DNA of 6,847 nucleotides from Actinomycetes bacterium (GCA_030425055.1 JAUHVN010000152.1:1-6847), one strand, 5' to 3'; shown: positions 1 to 6,117, counted from the stretch's first letter. Notes: generated from the letters alone by a model not told the origin. Program-made: numbers and translations.

Positions 1-697
1 CGAGGGGCGGGACGCCGCGGGCAAGGGCTCGACGATCAAGCGGGTGTCGGAGTACCTCAACCCCCGCGTCACGCGCATCGTGGCGCTGCCGACGCCCACC
101 GAGCGCGAGCGGTCACAGTGGTACTTCCAGCGGTACATCCAGCACCTGCCCGCGGCGGGCGAGATCGTGCTCATGGACCGGTCGTGGTACAACCGGGCCG
201 GCGTCGAGCACGTCATGGGCTACTGCACGAACGTCGAGTACCACCGGTTCCTGCATCAGGCGCCGATCTTCGAGCGGATGCTGGTCGAAGACGGCATCCT
301 GCTGCTCAAGTACTGGTTCAGCGTGTCGCCCGACGAGCAGGAGGCCCGCTTCCGCTCCCGCGCCGAGGATCCGATGCGCCGGTGGAAGCTGTCGCCGAAC
401 GACGTGCTCTCGATCACGCGGTGGGAGGACTACTCGCGCGCGAAGGACACGATGTTCGTGCACACCGACATCCCCGAAGCGCCCTGGTTCGAGGTGCCGT
501 CGATCGACAAGCGGCGCAGCCGGCTCAACATGATCCACCACCTGCTCTCGCGCATCCCGTACGAGCACGTCGAACGCGAAGAGGTCGTGATCCCGGTGCG
601 GCCGTCGTCGGGCGGGTACGAGCGCCCGCCGCGCAACCTCGAGAACTACGTGCCCGACTTCGCCGGCACGCTCGAGGGCGTCGAGCCGCGGGGCTGA
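1..697 (+). CDS. ppk2: Polyphosphate kinase 2 family protein (5' end missing)
   Basis: Transfers phosphate between polyphosphate and nucleoside diphosphates, normally making ATP or GTP from polyP, in the cytoplasm. The frame is already open at base 2, so the true start lies outside the window. Seen: a Walker A loop GRDAAGKG at about bases 5-28 (Lys codon 23-25); a Walker B/DRSWYNRAGVEHVMGY block with Asp codon 176-178; a lid-region segment containing RRWKLSP; the family stretch RWEDYSRAKDTMF; and DKRRSRLNMIHHLLSRIPY near the C-terminus. DRSWYNRAGVEHVMG is typical of class I single-domain PPK2. About 231 residues are visible, so some tens of N-terminal residues are missing (family usually 260-300 aa). 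It stops with TGA at 695-697 and converges on ddaH, with 6 bases between the stops. The family call is secure; preference for ADP or GDP cannot be read from sequence. Confidence 0.95.
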   Translation, partial: EGRDAAGKGSTIKRVSEYLNPRVTRIVALPTPTERERSQWYFQRYIQHLPAAGEIVLMDRSWYNRAGVEHVMGYCTNVEYHRFLHQAPIFERMLVEDGILLLKYWFSVSPDEQEARFRSRAEDPMRRWKLSPNDVLSITRWEDYSRAKDTMFVHTDIPEAPWFEVPSIDKRRSRLNMIHHLLSRIPYEHVEREEVVIPVRPSSGGYERPPRNLENYVPDFAGTLEGVEPRG

Positions 698-707
698 CGA
701 TCGTCAG
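694..707. repeat. 14-bp perfect palindrome spanning two convergent stop codons
   Basis: CTGACGATCGTCAG equals its own reverse complement. It contains the TGA stop of ppk2 (695-697) and the TGA stop of ddaH read on the other strand (704-706). There is no spacer for a loop and no T-run on either side, so it is not a standard intrinsic terminator. It could be a protein-binding site or chance, since both genes happen to end CTGACGATCG. Confidence 0.6.
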
Positions 708-1465
708 TCGCGGATGCGGACCGACAGGCAGGTGACGCAGCCCTCGAGCTTCTCGAACTCGCTCACCTCGACCGTCACGACCTCGAGTCCGCGGTCGCGG
801 TAGAGCGCCGCGGTCTGCGGGGCGTCCGCCGACATCAGCACGGTCGTGTCATCGAGCACGACCACCGCGGTGCCGTGCTCCTCGGGGATGCCGAGGAAGT
901 CCGGGAACGCGGACGCGTCGTCCACGAGCGGCCCGAATCCGACGACCGTCGCGTCGGGCAGGGCCGTGACGCCCGACTTGAGGTGCAGCACGCGATGCAC
1001 CGGAACGGCGACGACGCTCCAGCCGCGCGGCTCGAGCATCATGCGCAGCTGCGCGATGCCCTCGGCGTTCGTCCGCGACGACGACCCCACGTACGCCGTG
1101 CGGCCCACCTTGAGCACGTCACCGCCGTCGAGCGTGCCTGGCGCCTCGATCGCGCCGACCTCGAGCCCGAGGCCGTCGACCGCGGCGCGCACAGTCGGTG
1201 CCTCGCCGCGCCGCGACTCGGCCCCCGCGCGGCACAGCACCGCCAGGTCGCCGAAGACGACCACGGCATCCTCGACGAACACGCCGTCGGGCTGGGCGTC
1301 GGCGGGCTCGACCTCGACGACCTGCCAGCCGCGCGAGCGGAAGGCCTCGACGTACGCCTCCCACTGCGCCGCCGCGAGCTGCGGATCGACCGGGACGCGG
1401 TCGAGGTGGGTGAGCTCGCCGTCGGCCAGGCGCGGTGACGGATGCCGGACGAGCAGGCGCGGCAT
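704..1465 (-). CDS. ddaH: Dimethylarginine dimethylaminohydrolase (DDAH) family hydrolase
   Basis: Guanidine-modifying hydrolase, 253 aa. In characterised members it converts N-omega-methylated arginines to citrulline plus a methylamine. Seen: the EDAVVV substrate-pocket segment (about 65-70), the TLDGGDVL motif (111-118), SSRTN (129-133), catalytic His in HLKS (H161), and the C-terminal LEGCVTCLSV, in which C246 aligns with the nucleophilic Cys of human DDAH1 (LLTCCSV). The length and the order of catalytic elements match the pentein-fold DDAH family. The start is ATG at 1465, 5 bases after the gltA stop. There is no convincing Shine-Dalgarno sequence of its own and the ATG sits in a hairpin stem, so translation is probably coupled to gltA. 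The reading frame stays open far upstream through gltA, but that extension is Arg-rich shadow sequence. The true substrate could be another guanidino compound; family membership is much surer than substrate. Confidence 0.9.
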   Translation of the reverse strand: MPRLLVRHPSPRLADGELTHLDRVPVDPQLAAAQWEAYVEAFRSRGWQVVEVEPADAQPDGVFVEDAVVVFGDLAVLCRAGAESRRGEAPTVRAAVDGLGLEVGAIEAPGTLDGGDVLKVGRTAYVGSSSRTNAEGIAQLRMMLEPRGWSVVAVPVHRVLHLKSGVTALPDATVVGFGPLVDDASAFPDFLGIPEEHGTAVVVLDDTTVLMSADAPQTAALYRDRGLEVVTVEVSEFEKLEGCVTCLSVRIRD

Positions 1466-1468
1466 CCG
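1439..1468 (-). promoter_or_regulatory. Hairpin enclosing the ddaH start codon
   Basis: CGGATGCCG (minus strand 1468-1460) and CGGCATCCG (1447-1439) form a perfect 9-bp inverted repeat around a 12-base loop. The ddaH ATG (1465-1463) lies in the first arm. The gltA stop is only 3 bases before the arm, so a ribosome terminating on gltA would cover and melt it. This structure, together with the missing Shine-Dalgarno sequence, suggests reinitiation or translational coupling. The pairing is seen; the function is inferred. Confidence 0.5.
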
Positions 1469-1470
1469 CG

Positions 1471-2769
1471 TCAGCCGACGCCCGGATAGGCGCGCTCGGG
1501 CGCACCCACGTACAGCTGCTGGGGACGCCCGATCTTCGTCTGCGGGTCGTTCTGCATCTCGCGCCAGTGCGCGAGCCAGCCCGGAAGGCGGCCGATCGCG
1601 AAGAGCACGGTGAACATGCGGGTCGGGAAGCCCATCGCCTTGTAGATCACGCCGGTGTAGAAGTCGACGTTCGGGTACAGGCGGCGCTCCTTGAAGTAGT
1701 CGTCGCCGAGGGCGATCTCTTCGAGCTCCTTGGCGAGGTCGAGCAGCGGATCGCTGACGCCGAGGGCTTCGAGCACCTCGTCGGCGGACTGCTTGACGAG
1801 CTTGGCGCGCGGGTCGTAGTTCTTGTAGACCCGGTGGCCGAAGCCCATGAGCTTGACGCCGTCCTCCTTGTTCTTGACGCGCTCGACGAAGCGCTGCACG
1901 CTCTCGCCGGATTCGTGGATGCGCGCGAGCATGTCGAGCACGGCCTCGTTGGCTCCGCCGTGCAGCGGCCCGTACAGCGCGTTGATGCCGGCCGAGATCG
2001 ACGAGAACTGGTTGGCGCCGGTCGAACCGACCAGGCGCACGGTCGAGGTCGAGGCGTTCTGCTCGTGGTCCTCGTGCAGGATCAGCAGGCGCTCGAGCGC
2101 GCGCGACATGACCGGATCGATCTGATAGATCTCGCTGAGGACGCCGAAGTTGAGCTTGAGGAAGTTGTCGACGAAGCCGAGGCGGTTGTCGGGGTACAGG
2201 AACGCCTGGCCGATGCTCTTCTTGTGCGCGTACGCCGCGATCACGGGCAGCTTCGCGAGCATGCGGATCGTATTGAGCTCGACGTGCTCGGGGTTGTCGG
2301 GGTCGGACTCGTGCTCGTAGTACGTCGAGAGCGCGGCGGTCGCCGACGACAGCACCGACATGGGGTGCGCGGTGGGCGGCAGTGCCGAGAAGAAGCGCTT
2401 GAGGTCCTCGTGCAGCAGCGTGTGGTGACGGATGCGGTCGTCGAACGCCGCCAGCTCGTCGGCGGTGGGGAGCTCGCCGTAGATGAGCAGCCACGCGACC
2501 TCGAGGTAGCTCGAGTGCTCGGCGAGCTGTTCGATCGGGTAGCCGCGGTAGCGGAGGATGCCCTGGTCGCCGTCGATGTAGGTCACCGCCGACTTGGTGG
2601 CGGACGTGTTGACGAAGCCGTAGTCCAGCGTCGTGTGGCCGGTCTGCCGCGTGAACGTCGAGATGTCGACGCTCGGGATGCCGTCGGCGCCGCGCAGCAC
2701 GGGGAATTCCGCTGTGGAGTCTCCGATCGAGACGATGGCCTGCTCGTTCCGGGTGCCCGCGTCGCTCAC
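1471..2769 (-). CDS. gltA: Citrate synthase
   Basis: Condenses acetyl-CoA with oxaloacetate to citrate and CoA, the entry step of the TCA cycle; cytoplasmic. At 432 aa it is close to the size of the E. coli enzyme. Seen: LHEDHEQN (231-238); the catalytic His in LYGPLHGGANE (H270); the second active-site His in GFGHRVYKNYDPRA (H312); the catalytic Asp in NVDFYTG (D369); and the C-terminal GRPQQLYVG. The N-terminal beta-rich region (LDYGF, ILRYRGYPIEQLAE) is typical of the bacterial hexameric type. The start is GTG at 2769, supported by GAGGAGG 4 bases upstream. ddaH follows 5 bases after the stop, so the two are probably one transcript. A possible promoter lies about 115 bases upstream. A 2-methylcitrate synthase is the main alternative, but length and motifs favour GltA. 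Confidence 0.97.
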   Translation of the reverse strand: MSDAGTRNEQAIVSIGDSTAEFPVLRGADGIPSVDISTFTRQTGHTTLDYGFVNTSATKSAVTYIDGDQGILRYRGYPIEQLAEHSSYLEVAWLLIYGELPTADELAAFDDRIRHHTLLHEDLKRFFSALPPTAHPMSVLSSATAALSTYYEHESDPDNPEHVELNTIRMLAKLPVIAAYAHKKSIGQAFLYPDNRLGFVDNFLKLNFGVLSEIYQIDPVMSRALERLLILHEDHEQNASTSTVRLVGSTGANQFSSISAGINALYGPLHGGANEAVLDMLARIHESGESVQRFVERVKNKEDGVKLMGFGHRVYKNYDPRAKLVKQSADEVLEALGVSDPLLDLAKELEEIALGDDYFKERRLYPNVDFYTGVIYKAMGFPTRMFTVLFAIGRLPGWLAHWREMQNDPQTKIGRPQQLYVGAPERAYPGVG

Positions 2770-2773
2770 GGCG

Positions 2774-2780
2774 CCTCCTC
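2774..2780 (-). promoter_or_regulatory. Strong ribosome binding site of gltA
   Basis: Minus-strand GAGGAGG followed by CGCC and then GTG. It fixes the gltA start at the GTG at 2769 and is the strongest Shine-Dalgarno sequence in the window. Confidence 0.8.
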
Positions 2781-2884
2781 GCGATTTCTGGTCGTGCCGG
2801 GGGTGTCGTCCCGCCGGGGGCGGCGCCGTGGCGCCTCCGCGGCCGGTGCGACGGTGCGGGGATGCCGCGCCGCCGCGTCATTAC

Positions 2885-2890
2885 AGCCTA
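2885..2890 (-). promoter_or_regulatory. Possible -10 element of gltA
   Basis: Minus-strand TAGGCT fits the actinobacterial TANNNT -10 pattern and resembles the TAGACT elements found at 4440 and 4827. It would start transcription near 2878, giving a GC-rich leader of about 110 bases before gltA. No good -35 is seen at 17 bases. The leader contains GGCGCC-GT-GGCGCC (2822-2835), which could fold. Confidence 0.35.
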
Positions 2891-2897
2891 GTGGCCG

Positions 2898-2932
2898 CGC
2901 GCGCCTACTGCGGACACAGCCAAAGGCGCGCG
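2898..2932. repeat. 9-bp inverted repeat between dapC and gltA
   Basis: CGCGCGCCT (2898-2906) and AGGCGCGCG (2924-2932) pair perfectly around a 17-base loop. On the minus strand it lies 38 bases beyond the dapC stop and just upstream of the candidate gltA -10. It may be a U-less dapC terminator stem or an operator covering the gltA -35 region; sequence alone does not decide. A weaker stem (2958-2968, GCCC/GGGC, then TTT on the minus strand) sits directly behind dapC. No gene is seen in 2770-2969. Confidence 0.5.
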
Positions 2933-2969
2933 GGAACCGATGGAGGAACCCGTCAAAGCCCGGCGGGCG

Positions 2970-4082
2970 TCAGCGGGCCGCGGCGCGCAGTCTCGCGGCG
3001 CCGGCATCCACCCGCTCGTCGGCGGCGGTCAGCGACAGCCGGATGTGCTGCGGGAAGTGCGGGCCGTAGAAGTGACCGGGACCGGCCAGGATGCCGAGGT
3101 CGGCCAGGCGCGCCACGCTCTCCCACGCGTCGCGCCCCTCGGTCGCCCACAGGTACAGGCCGCCCTCGCTGCCGTCGATGCGGAAACCGGCCGCCTCGAC
3201 GGCGGGGCGCAGAACGTCACGGCGGCGGCGGTAGAGCGTGCGCTGCGCGGCGACGTGGGCGTCGTCGGCGAGCGCTGCGGTCATCGCCGCCTGCACGGGG
3301 GCGGGCAGCATGAGTCCGAGGTGCTTGCGGGCGGTCACGAGCCGTGCGACGAGGGCGGGATCGCCCGCCGTGAACGCGGCACGGTAGCCGGCCAGGTTCG
3401 ACTGCTTGCTGAGCGAGTAGACCGACAGGATGCCGGTGACGTCGCCGTCGGTGACGGCGGGATCGAGCGCCGAGGGCACGGGTGCGGCATCCCACGGGGC
3501 ATCCCACCCCAGTTCGGCGTAGCACTCGTCGGATGCCAGCACCGCGCCGACGTCGCGGGCGCGGAGACGGGCGGCGCGCAGCGCGTCGACGTCGAGGATG
3601 CGCCCGTCGGGGTTGCCGGGCGAGTTCACCCAGGCCAGTCGGGTCGCCGCCGGCCACTCGGCCGGATCGTCGGCGGCGACCGGCGTGGCTCCGACCAGCC
3701 GCGCGCCGACCTCGTAGGTCGGATAGGCCGCGCGCGGATGCACGACGACGTCGCCGGGTCCGAGGCCGAGCAGCAGCGGCAGCAGCGCCACGAACTCCTT
3801 CGATCCCACCGTCGGCAGCACGTGGTCGGACGTGAGGCCGGTGACGCCGCGGCGTCGTGCGTACCAGCCCGCGACGGCCTCGCGCAGCGCCGACGTGCCG
3901 ACGGTCTGCGGGTACGCGTGCGCGTCGGTCGCGGCGGCGAGGGCCTGCGCGACGACGTCGGGAGTGGGGTCGACGGGCGAGCCGATCGACAGGTCGACGA
4001 TGCCGTCGGGGTGCGCGCGTGCGGTCGCCGCGTACGGCGCGACCGCATCCCACGGGTAGTCGGCGAGGTCGGCGACGCCCAC
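2970..4082 (-). CDS. dapC: Succinyldiaminopimelate transaminase (DapC type)
   Basis: PLP-dependent class I/II aminotransferase that makes N-succinyl-L,L-diaminopimelate from N-succinyl-2-amino-6-ketopimelate and glutamate, in the lysine/diaminopimelate pathway. The protein is 370 aa. Seen: an N-terminal GVADLADYPWDAVAPY segment typical of actinobacterial DapC, DLSIGSPVDPTP (30-41), NSPGNPDG (153-160), ASDECYAE with PLP-binding D185 (183-190), the Schiff-base lysine K226 in SLSKQSNLAGYR, and the carboxylate-binding arginine in HIRLSLT (R348). The start is GTG at 4082 with GGAG 7 bases upstream; an in-frame stop at 4095-4097 rules out a longer protein. It lies 30 bases after fdxA on the same strand, a conserved actinobacterial pairing. 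Other aminotransferases of this fold are the alternative, but the N-terminal signature and context favour DapC. Confidence 0.92.
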   Translation of the reverse strand: MGVADLADYPWDAVAPYAATARAHPDGIVDLSIGSPVDPTPDVVAQALAAATDAHAYPQTVGTSALREAVAGWYARRRGVTGLTSDHVLPTVGSKEFVALLPLLLGLGPGDVVVHPRAAYPTYEVGARLVGATPVAADDPAEWPAATRLAWVNSPGNPDGRILDVDALRAARLRARDVGAVLASDECYAELGWDAPWDAAPVPSALDPAVTDGDVTGILSVYSLSKQSNLAGYRAAFTAGDPALVARLVTARKHLGLMLPAPVQAAMTAALADDAHVAAQRTLYRRRRDVLRPAVEAAGFRIDGSEGGLYLWATEGRDAWESVARLADLGILAGPGHFYGPHFPQHIRLSLTAADERVDAGAARLRAAAR

Positions 4083-4092
4083 GTCAGCGCTC

Positions 4093-4120
4093 CGTCACGG
4101 CGTTCGCTCGCGTCACGGCG
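4093..4120. repeat. 10-bp direct repeat between fdxA and dapC
   Basis: CGTCACGGCG occurs at 4093-4102 and again at 4111-4120 (period 18). The second copy contains the fdxA stop codon. On the minus strand each copy contains GTGACG. It is probably a small duplication in the short gap, with no evident function. Confidence 0.5.
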
Positions 4121-4433
4121 CCTGCGGCGGCAGCGCGTCGACGACCTCGTGATCCTTGTGGATCACGCCGACCTTGGCGGCGCCGCCGGGCGAGCCGACG
4201 TCGTCGAAGAACTCGACATTCGCCTTGTAGTAGTCCTGCCACTCCTCGGGCAGGTCGTCCTCGTAGTAGATCGCCTCGACGGGGCACACCGGCTCGCACG
4301 CACCGCAGTCGACGCACTCGTCGGGGTGGATGTAGAGCATCCGATCACCCTCGTAGATGCAGTCGACCGGACACTCGTCGATGCACGCGCGGTCCTTGAC
4401 GTCGACGCACGGGAGGGCGATCACATAGGTCAC
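4113..4433 (-). CDS. fdxA: 7Fe ferredoxin ([3Fe-4S][4Fe-4S])
   Basis: Small soluble electron carrier, 106 aa. Aligned by eye with Azotobacter ferredoxin I, C9, C17 and C50 would hold the [3Fe-4S] cluster and C21, C40, C43 and C46 the [4Fe-4S] cluster; C25 is the extra conserved Cys. The position matching Cys11 of that protein is Val (CVDV), which fits a three-cysteine 3Fe site. The C-terminal half (DLPEEWQDYYKANVEFF) is the usual extension of the 7Fe family. The start is GTG at 4433. An in-frame TAG at 4443-4445 limits the N-terminus, there is no Shine-Dalgarno sequence, and a TAGACT -10-like element lies exactly 6 bases before the start, suggesting a leaderless mRNA. Its 5' neighbour is the DUF6113-like gene and dapC follows. 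Redox partners (for example cytochromes P450 or reductases) are not in the window. Confidence 0.95.
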   Translation of the reverse strand: MTYVIALPCVDVKDRACIDECPVDCIYEGDRMLYIHPDECVDCGACEPVCPVEAIYYEDDLPEEWQDYYKANVEFFDDVGSPGGAAKVGVIHKDHEVVDALPPQAP

Positions 4434-4445
4434 GGTGCCAGTCTA
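4434..4445 (-). promoter_or_regulatory. Leaderless-type promoter element of fdxA
   Basis: Minus-strand TAGACT (4445-4440), six bases, then GTG. TANNNT at this distance would place the transcription start on the G of GTG. The TAG is also the stop codon of the upstream DUF6113-like gene, so the -10 overlaps that gene's end. No clear -35 is seen. Confidence 0.5.
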
Positions 4446-4820
4446 TTCGCCGTGCCGGGCGGGTGAGGCCGGTCGAGGTTCGGGCCAGACGACGACGGCG
4501 GCAGCGAGCACCGGCACGGCGACGGTCCACACGATCGCGAGCGAGGTCTCGGGCACGATGACCGAGCCGCCCGGACCGCGGCCCGAGAAGACGAGCGCGG
4601 AGGCGATCATGCCCAGCCCGCACGCCAGCGCGGTCCACCGGTCGGAGGTGAGCAGGCGCACGGATGCCAGCAGCGCGGCGCACCCGATGAGGCCCAGCAC
4701 GAGACCCAGCGGGAACCAGCCCCACGTGTAGGCGTGCGCGATCGTGCCGGCGAGGCCGTAGACGCCGCCGACGACGAAGGCGACCAGCCAGGTGCCGATG
4801 CGGGACCACGTAGACGTCAC
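4443..4820 (-). CDS. Small integral membrane protein, DUF6113-like
   Basis: Predicted protein of 125 aa with four hydrophobic segments at about 10-30, 36-57, 62-79 and 93-112, short loops, and a polar Pro/Arg-rich C-terminal tail. There is no catalytic motif or signal-peptide cleavage site, and its function is unknown. The size, the first-helix GGVYG and position directly before a ferredoxin gene match the small membrane proteins (DUF6113) found next to mshB and fdx/dapC in actinobacteria; this family name is from memory. The start is GTG at 4820: an in-frame TAG at 4830-4832 excludes a longer protein, and that TAG is part of a TAGACT element 6 bases before the start. The stop codon TAG (4445-4443) begins the fdxA -10-like element. 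Confidence 0.8.
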   Translation of the reverse strand: MTSTWSRIGTWLVAFVVGGVYGLAGTIAHAYTWGWFPLGLVLGLIGCAALLASVRLLTSDRWTALACGLGMIASALVFSGRGPGGSVIVPETSLAIVWTVAVPVLAAAVVVWPEPRPASPARHGE

Positions 4821-4832
4821 CCCGACAGTCTA
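4821..4832 (-). promoter_or_regulatory. Leaderless-type promoter element of the DUF6113-like gene
   Basis: Minus-strand TAGACT (4832-4827), six bases, then GTG at 4820: the same layout as in front of fdxA. A poor -35 match (CTGCCC, 4855-4850) lies 17 bases upstream. The rest of the gap up to 4953 holds no gene; it contains a small CGCC-TTTC-GGCG stem (4924-4935) that might weakly terminate azlCD transcripts. Confidence 0.5.
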
Positions 4833-4953
4833 GGGAGCGCGCCCGGTCGGGGCAGCGCAGCGTCACACGGCGGTCCCCTTTCTGTTCAGCCGCGGCGAAT
4901 CGCGGGTCGCGCGTCGGCGTTCCCGCCTTTCGGCGCGGTCGAACAGCACGAGG

Positions 4954-5268
4954 TCACGCCGCCCAGCCCCACAGGCGCAGCAGCGCCGCGGTCACGGCCG
5001 CGGCCGCGACGACCACGAGGAACGGCGCGCGCAGCAGCAGAAGCCCCGCGGCGACGAGCACCGCGGGCACCCGCGCGTCGACGACGATCGTCTGGCCGAC
5101 CGCCAGCGTCTGCACCGCGACGAGCGCCGACAGCAGCGCGACGGTCAGCAGATCGGAGATGCGCGCAGGGCGCGGCGCCTCGAGCCAGCGCGGCGGCACG
5201 AGGTAGCCGAGGGTCTTGAGGGCCGCGCAGATGATCGAGGCGACGAGCACGGCGGTCCACAGCGTCAC
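4954..5268 (-). CDS. azlD: AzlD family branched-chain amino acid transport subunit
   Basis: Small partner of AzlC, 104 aa. Three or four hydrophobic helices can be seen (about 3-24, 40-60, 66-80, 82-98), with the GYLVPPR segment after the first helix and DLLTVALLSALVAVQ in the second, as in AzlD proteins. The start is GTG at 5268, overlapping the azlC stop by four bases (GTGA), with GGAGG 7 bases upstream; both fix the start and show tight co-translation. AzlC/AzlD-type pairs (for example E. coli YgaZ/YgaH) export branched-chain amino acids or analogues. The substrate here is inferred from family only. Confidence 0.9.
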   Translation of the reverse strand: MTLWTAVLVASIICAALKTLGYLVPPRWLEAPRPARISDLLTVALLSALVAVQTLAVGQTIVVDARVPAVLVAAGLLLLRAPFLVVVAAAAVTAALLRLWGWAA

Positions 5269-6026
5269 GGCAGCCCCTCCCGCTCGGGCACGTCGTCGGG
5301 TTCCGCCGGCGGCGCGTCGTCGCGGCCGAGCCAGTTCCACCAGCCGACGACGACGGCGACAACCCCGGCCAGGAGCACCGGGATGCCGGGCATCAGCACC
5401 GGCGTCAGCATCGTCGCGACCACGGCGGCCGCGATCCCGACCGCGATCGGCTGCAGCTGCCTCAAGCGCGGCCACAGCAGGGCGAGGAAGGCCGCCGCGG
5501 CGGCGGCATCCAGACCCCATGCGCGCGGATCGCCGAGCACGTCTCCGAGCAGCGCACCCGCCAGGGTGGAGAGGTTCCAGCCGACGTAGATGCCGACGCC
5601 GGTGACCCAGAACCCGATCGTGCGGGCGCGCACGGTCGTCTGGGCGAGCGAGACCGCGGTCGACTCGTCGATCGTGAAGTGGGCCGCCGCGGCGCGCCGC
5701 CAGAAGCCCGGTCCGATGACCGGCGACATCCGCATGCCGTACGCGATGTTGCGTACGCCGAGCAGCGCGGCGGACGCGATGCCGGCGGGCGCCGCGGCCA
5801 ATCCGCCGGCGCCGATCACGCCGGCGAACGCGAACTGCGAGCCGCCGGTGAACATCAGCAGACTCAGCACGCACGTCTGCCACACGTCGAGGCCGGAGGC
5901 CACCGCGAGCGCGCCGAACGAGATGCCGTACGCGCTGGTCGCCAGCGCCACGCCGAGCGCCTGGCGCCACGCACGGCGCGCGTGGCCGTCGTCGGGCACG
6001 TCGTCGTCGAAGCGCGGCTCGGTCAC
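5265..6026 (-). CDS. azlC: AzlC family branched-chain amino acid permease
   Basis: Large membrane subunit of an AzlCD exporter, 253 aa from the chosen start. Hydrophobic segments lie at about 22-45, 52-76, 137-162, 172-188, 194-211 and 214-231. Family marks are FTGGSQFAFAG (59-69), LLGVRNIAYGMRMSP (88-102, the usual LnlRh-like block) and HFTIDESTAVS (116-126). The start is uncertain. GTG at 6026 has TAAGG 8 bases upstream and is preferred; GTG at 6056 would add ten residues (VANTIAKASA) but has no Shine-Dalgarno sequence. The frame stays open further upstream, but that part runs through the divergent regulator and is not coding. The gene overlaps azlD by four bases. It is divergent from the XRE-cupin regulator, which is the likely controller. 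Confidence 0.92.
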   Translation of the reverse strand: MTEPRFDDDVPDDGHARRAWRQALGVALATSAYGISFGALAVASGLDVWQTCVLSLLMFTGGSQFAFAGVIGAGGLAAAPAGIASAALLGVRNIAYGMRMSPVIGPGFWRRAAAAHFTIDESTAVSLAQTTVRARTIGFWVTGVGIYVGWNLSTLAGALLGDVLGDPRAWGLDAAAAAAFLALLWPRLRQLQPIAVGIAAAVVATMLTPVLMPGIPVLLAGVVAVVVGWWNWLGRDDAPPAEPDDVPEREGLP

Positions 6027-6056
6027 CGCGGATGCCTTAGCGATTGTGTTCGCCAC

Positions 6057-6117
6057 AGTGAACGCATGACCATTATCATGAACGATTCTCCGTGCACTAT
6101 CAAGTCGAACGATCGTT
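6057..6117 (-). promoter_or_regulatory. Divergent control region, azlC side
   Basis: This stretch is clearly richer in A and T than the flanking genes. On the minus strand TTGATA (6103-6098) and CATGAT (6080-6075) are spaced 17 bases apart and could be -35/-10 for azlCD; GATAAT (6077-6072) is an alternative -10. CATGA-N6-TCATG (6065-6080) is a small inverted repeat lying over this -10. Promoter assignment is tentative. Confidence 0.4.

Noticed and set aside
704..2881. A single open frame of 725 codons from an ATG at 2881 through to the ddaH stop, looking like a fusion protein
   Set aside because: The first two thirds are Arg/Pro-rich shadow sequence over gltA, which has all its catalytic residues in another frame. 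Only the last 253 codons resemble a protein family. Absence of stops is expected at this GC content.
2958..2968. GCCC/GGGC stem followed by TTT as the dapC terminator
   Set aside because: Four base pairs and three T's are too weak to call. It is mentioned with the intergenic repeat instead.
1435..3069. Long open frame of 544 codons on the plus strand opposite gltA and the ddaH 5' end
   Set aside because: It is antisense to clearly conserved genes, its composition is low-complexity (Val, Glu, Asp, Arg), and it has no recognisable domain.
2940..4466. Long open frame of 508 codons on the plus strand opposite dapC and fdxA
   Set aside because: It mirrors the codon pattern of the real minus-strand genes, is rich in Gly, Arg and Val, and has no family motif.
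4345..4866. Minus-strand frame beginning GTG at 4866 behind AAAGGGGA, a good-looking Shine-Dalgarno sequence
   Set aside because: The product is an Arg-rich frame-shifted reading of the DUF6113-like gene with no family features. The purine run may be chance.
5382..5394. GATGCC-G-GGCATC inverted repeat inside azlC
   Set aside because: The single-base centre cannot form a hairpin loop at full length, and it encodes a plain MPGIP segment. It is probably a by-product of the frequent GGATGCC word.
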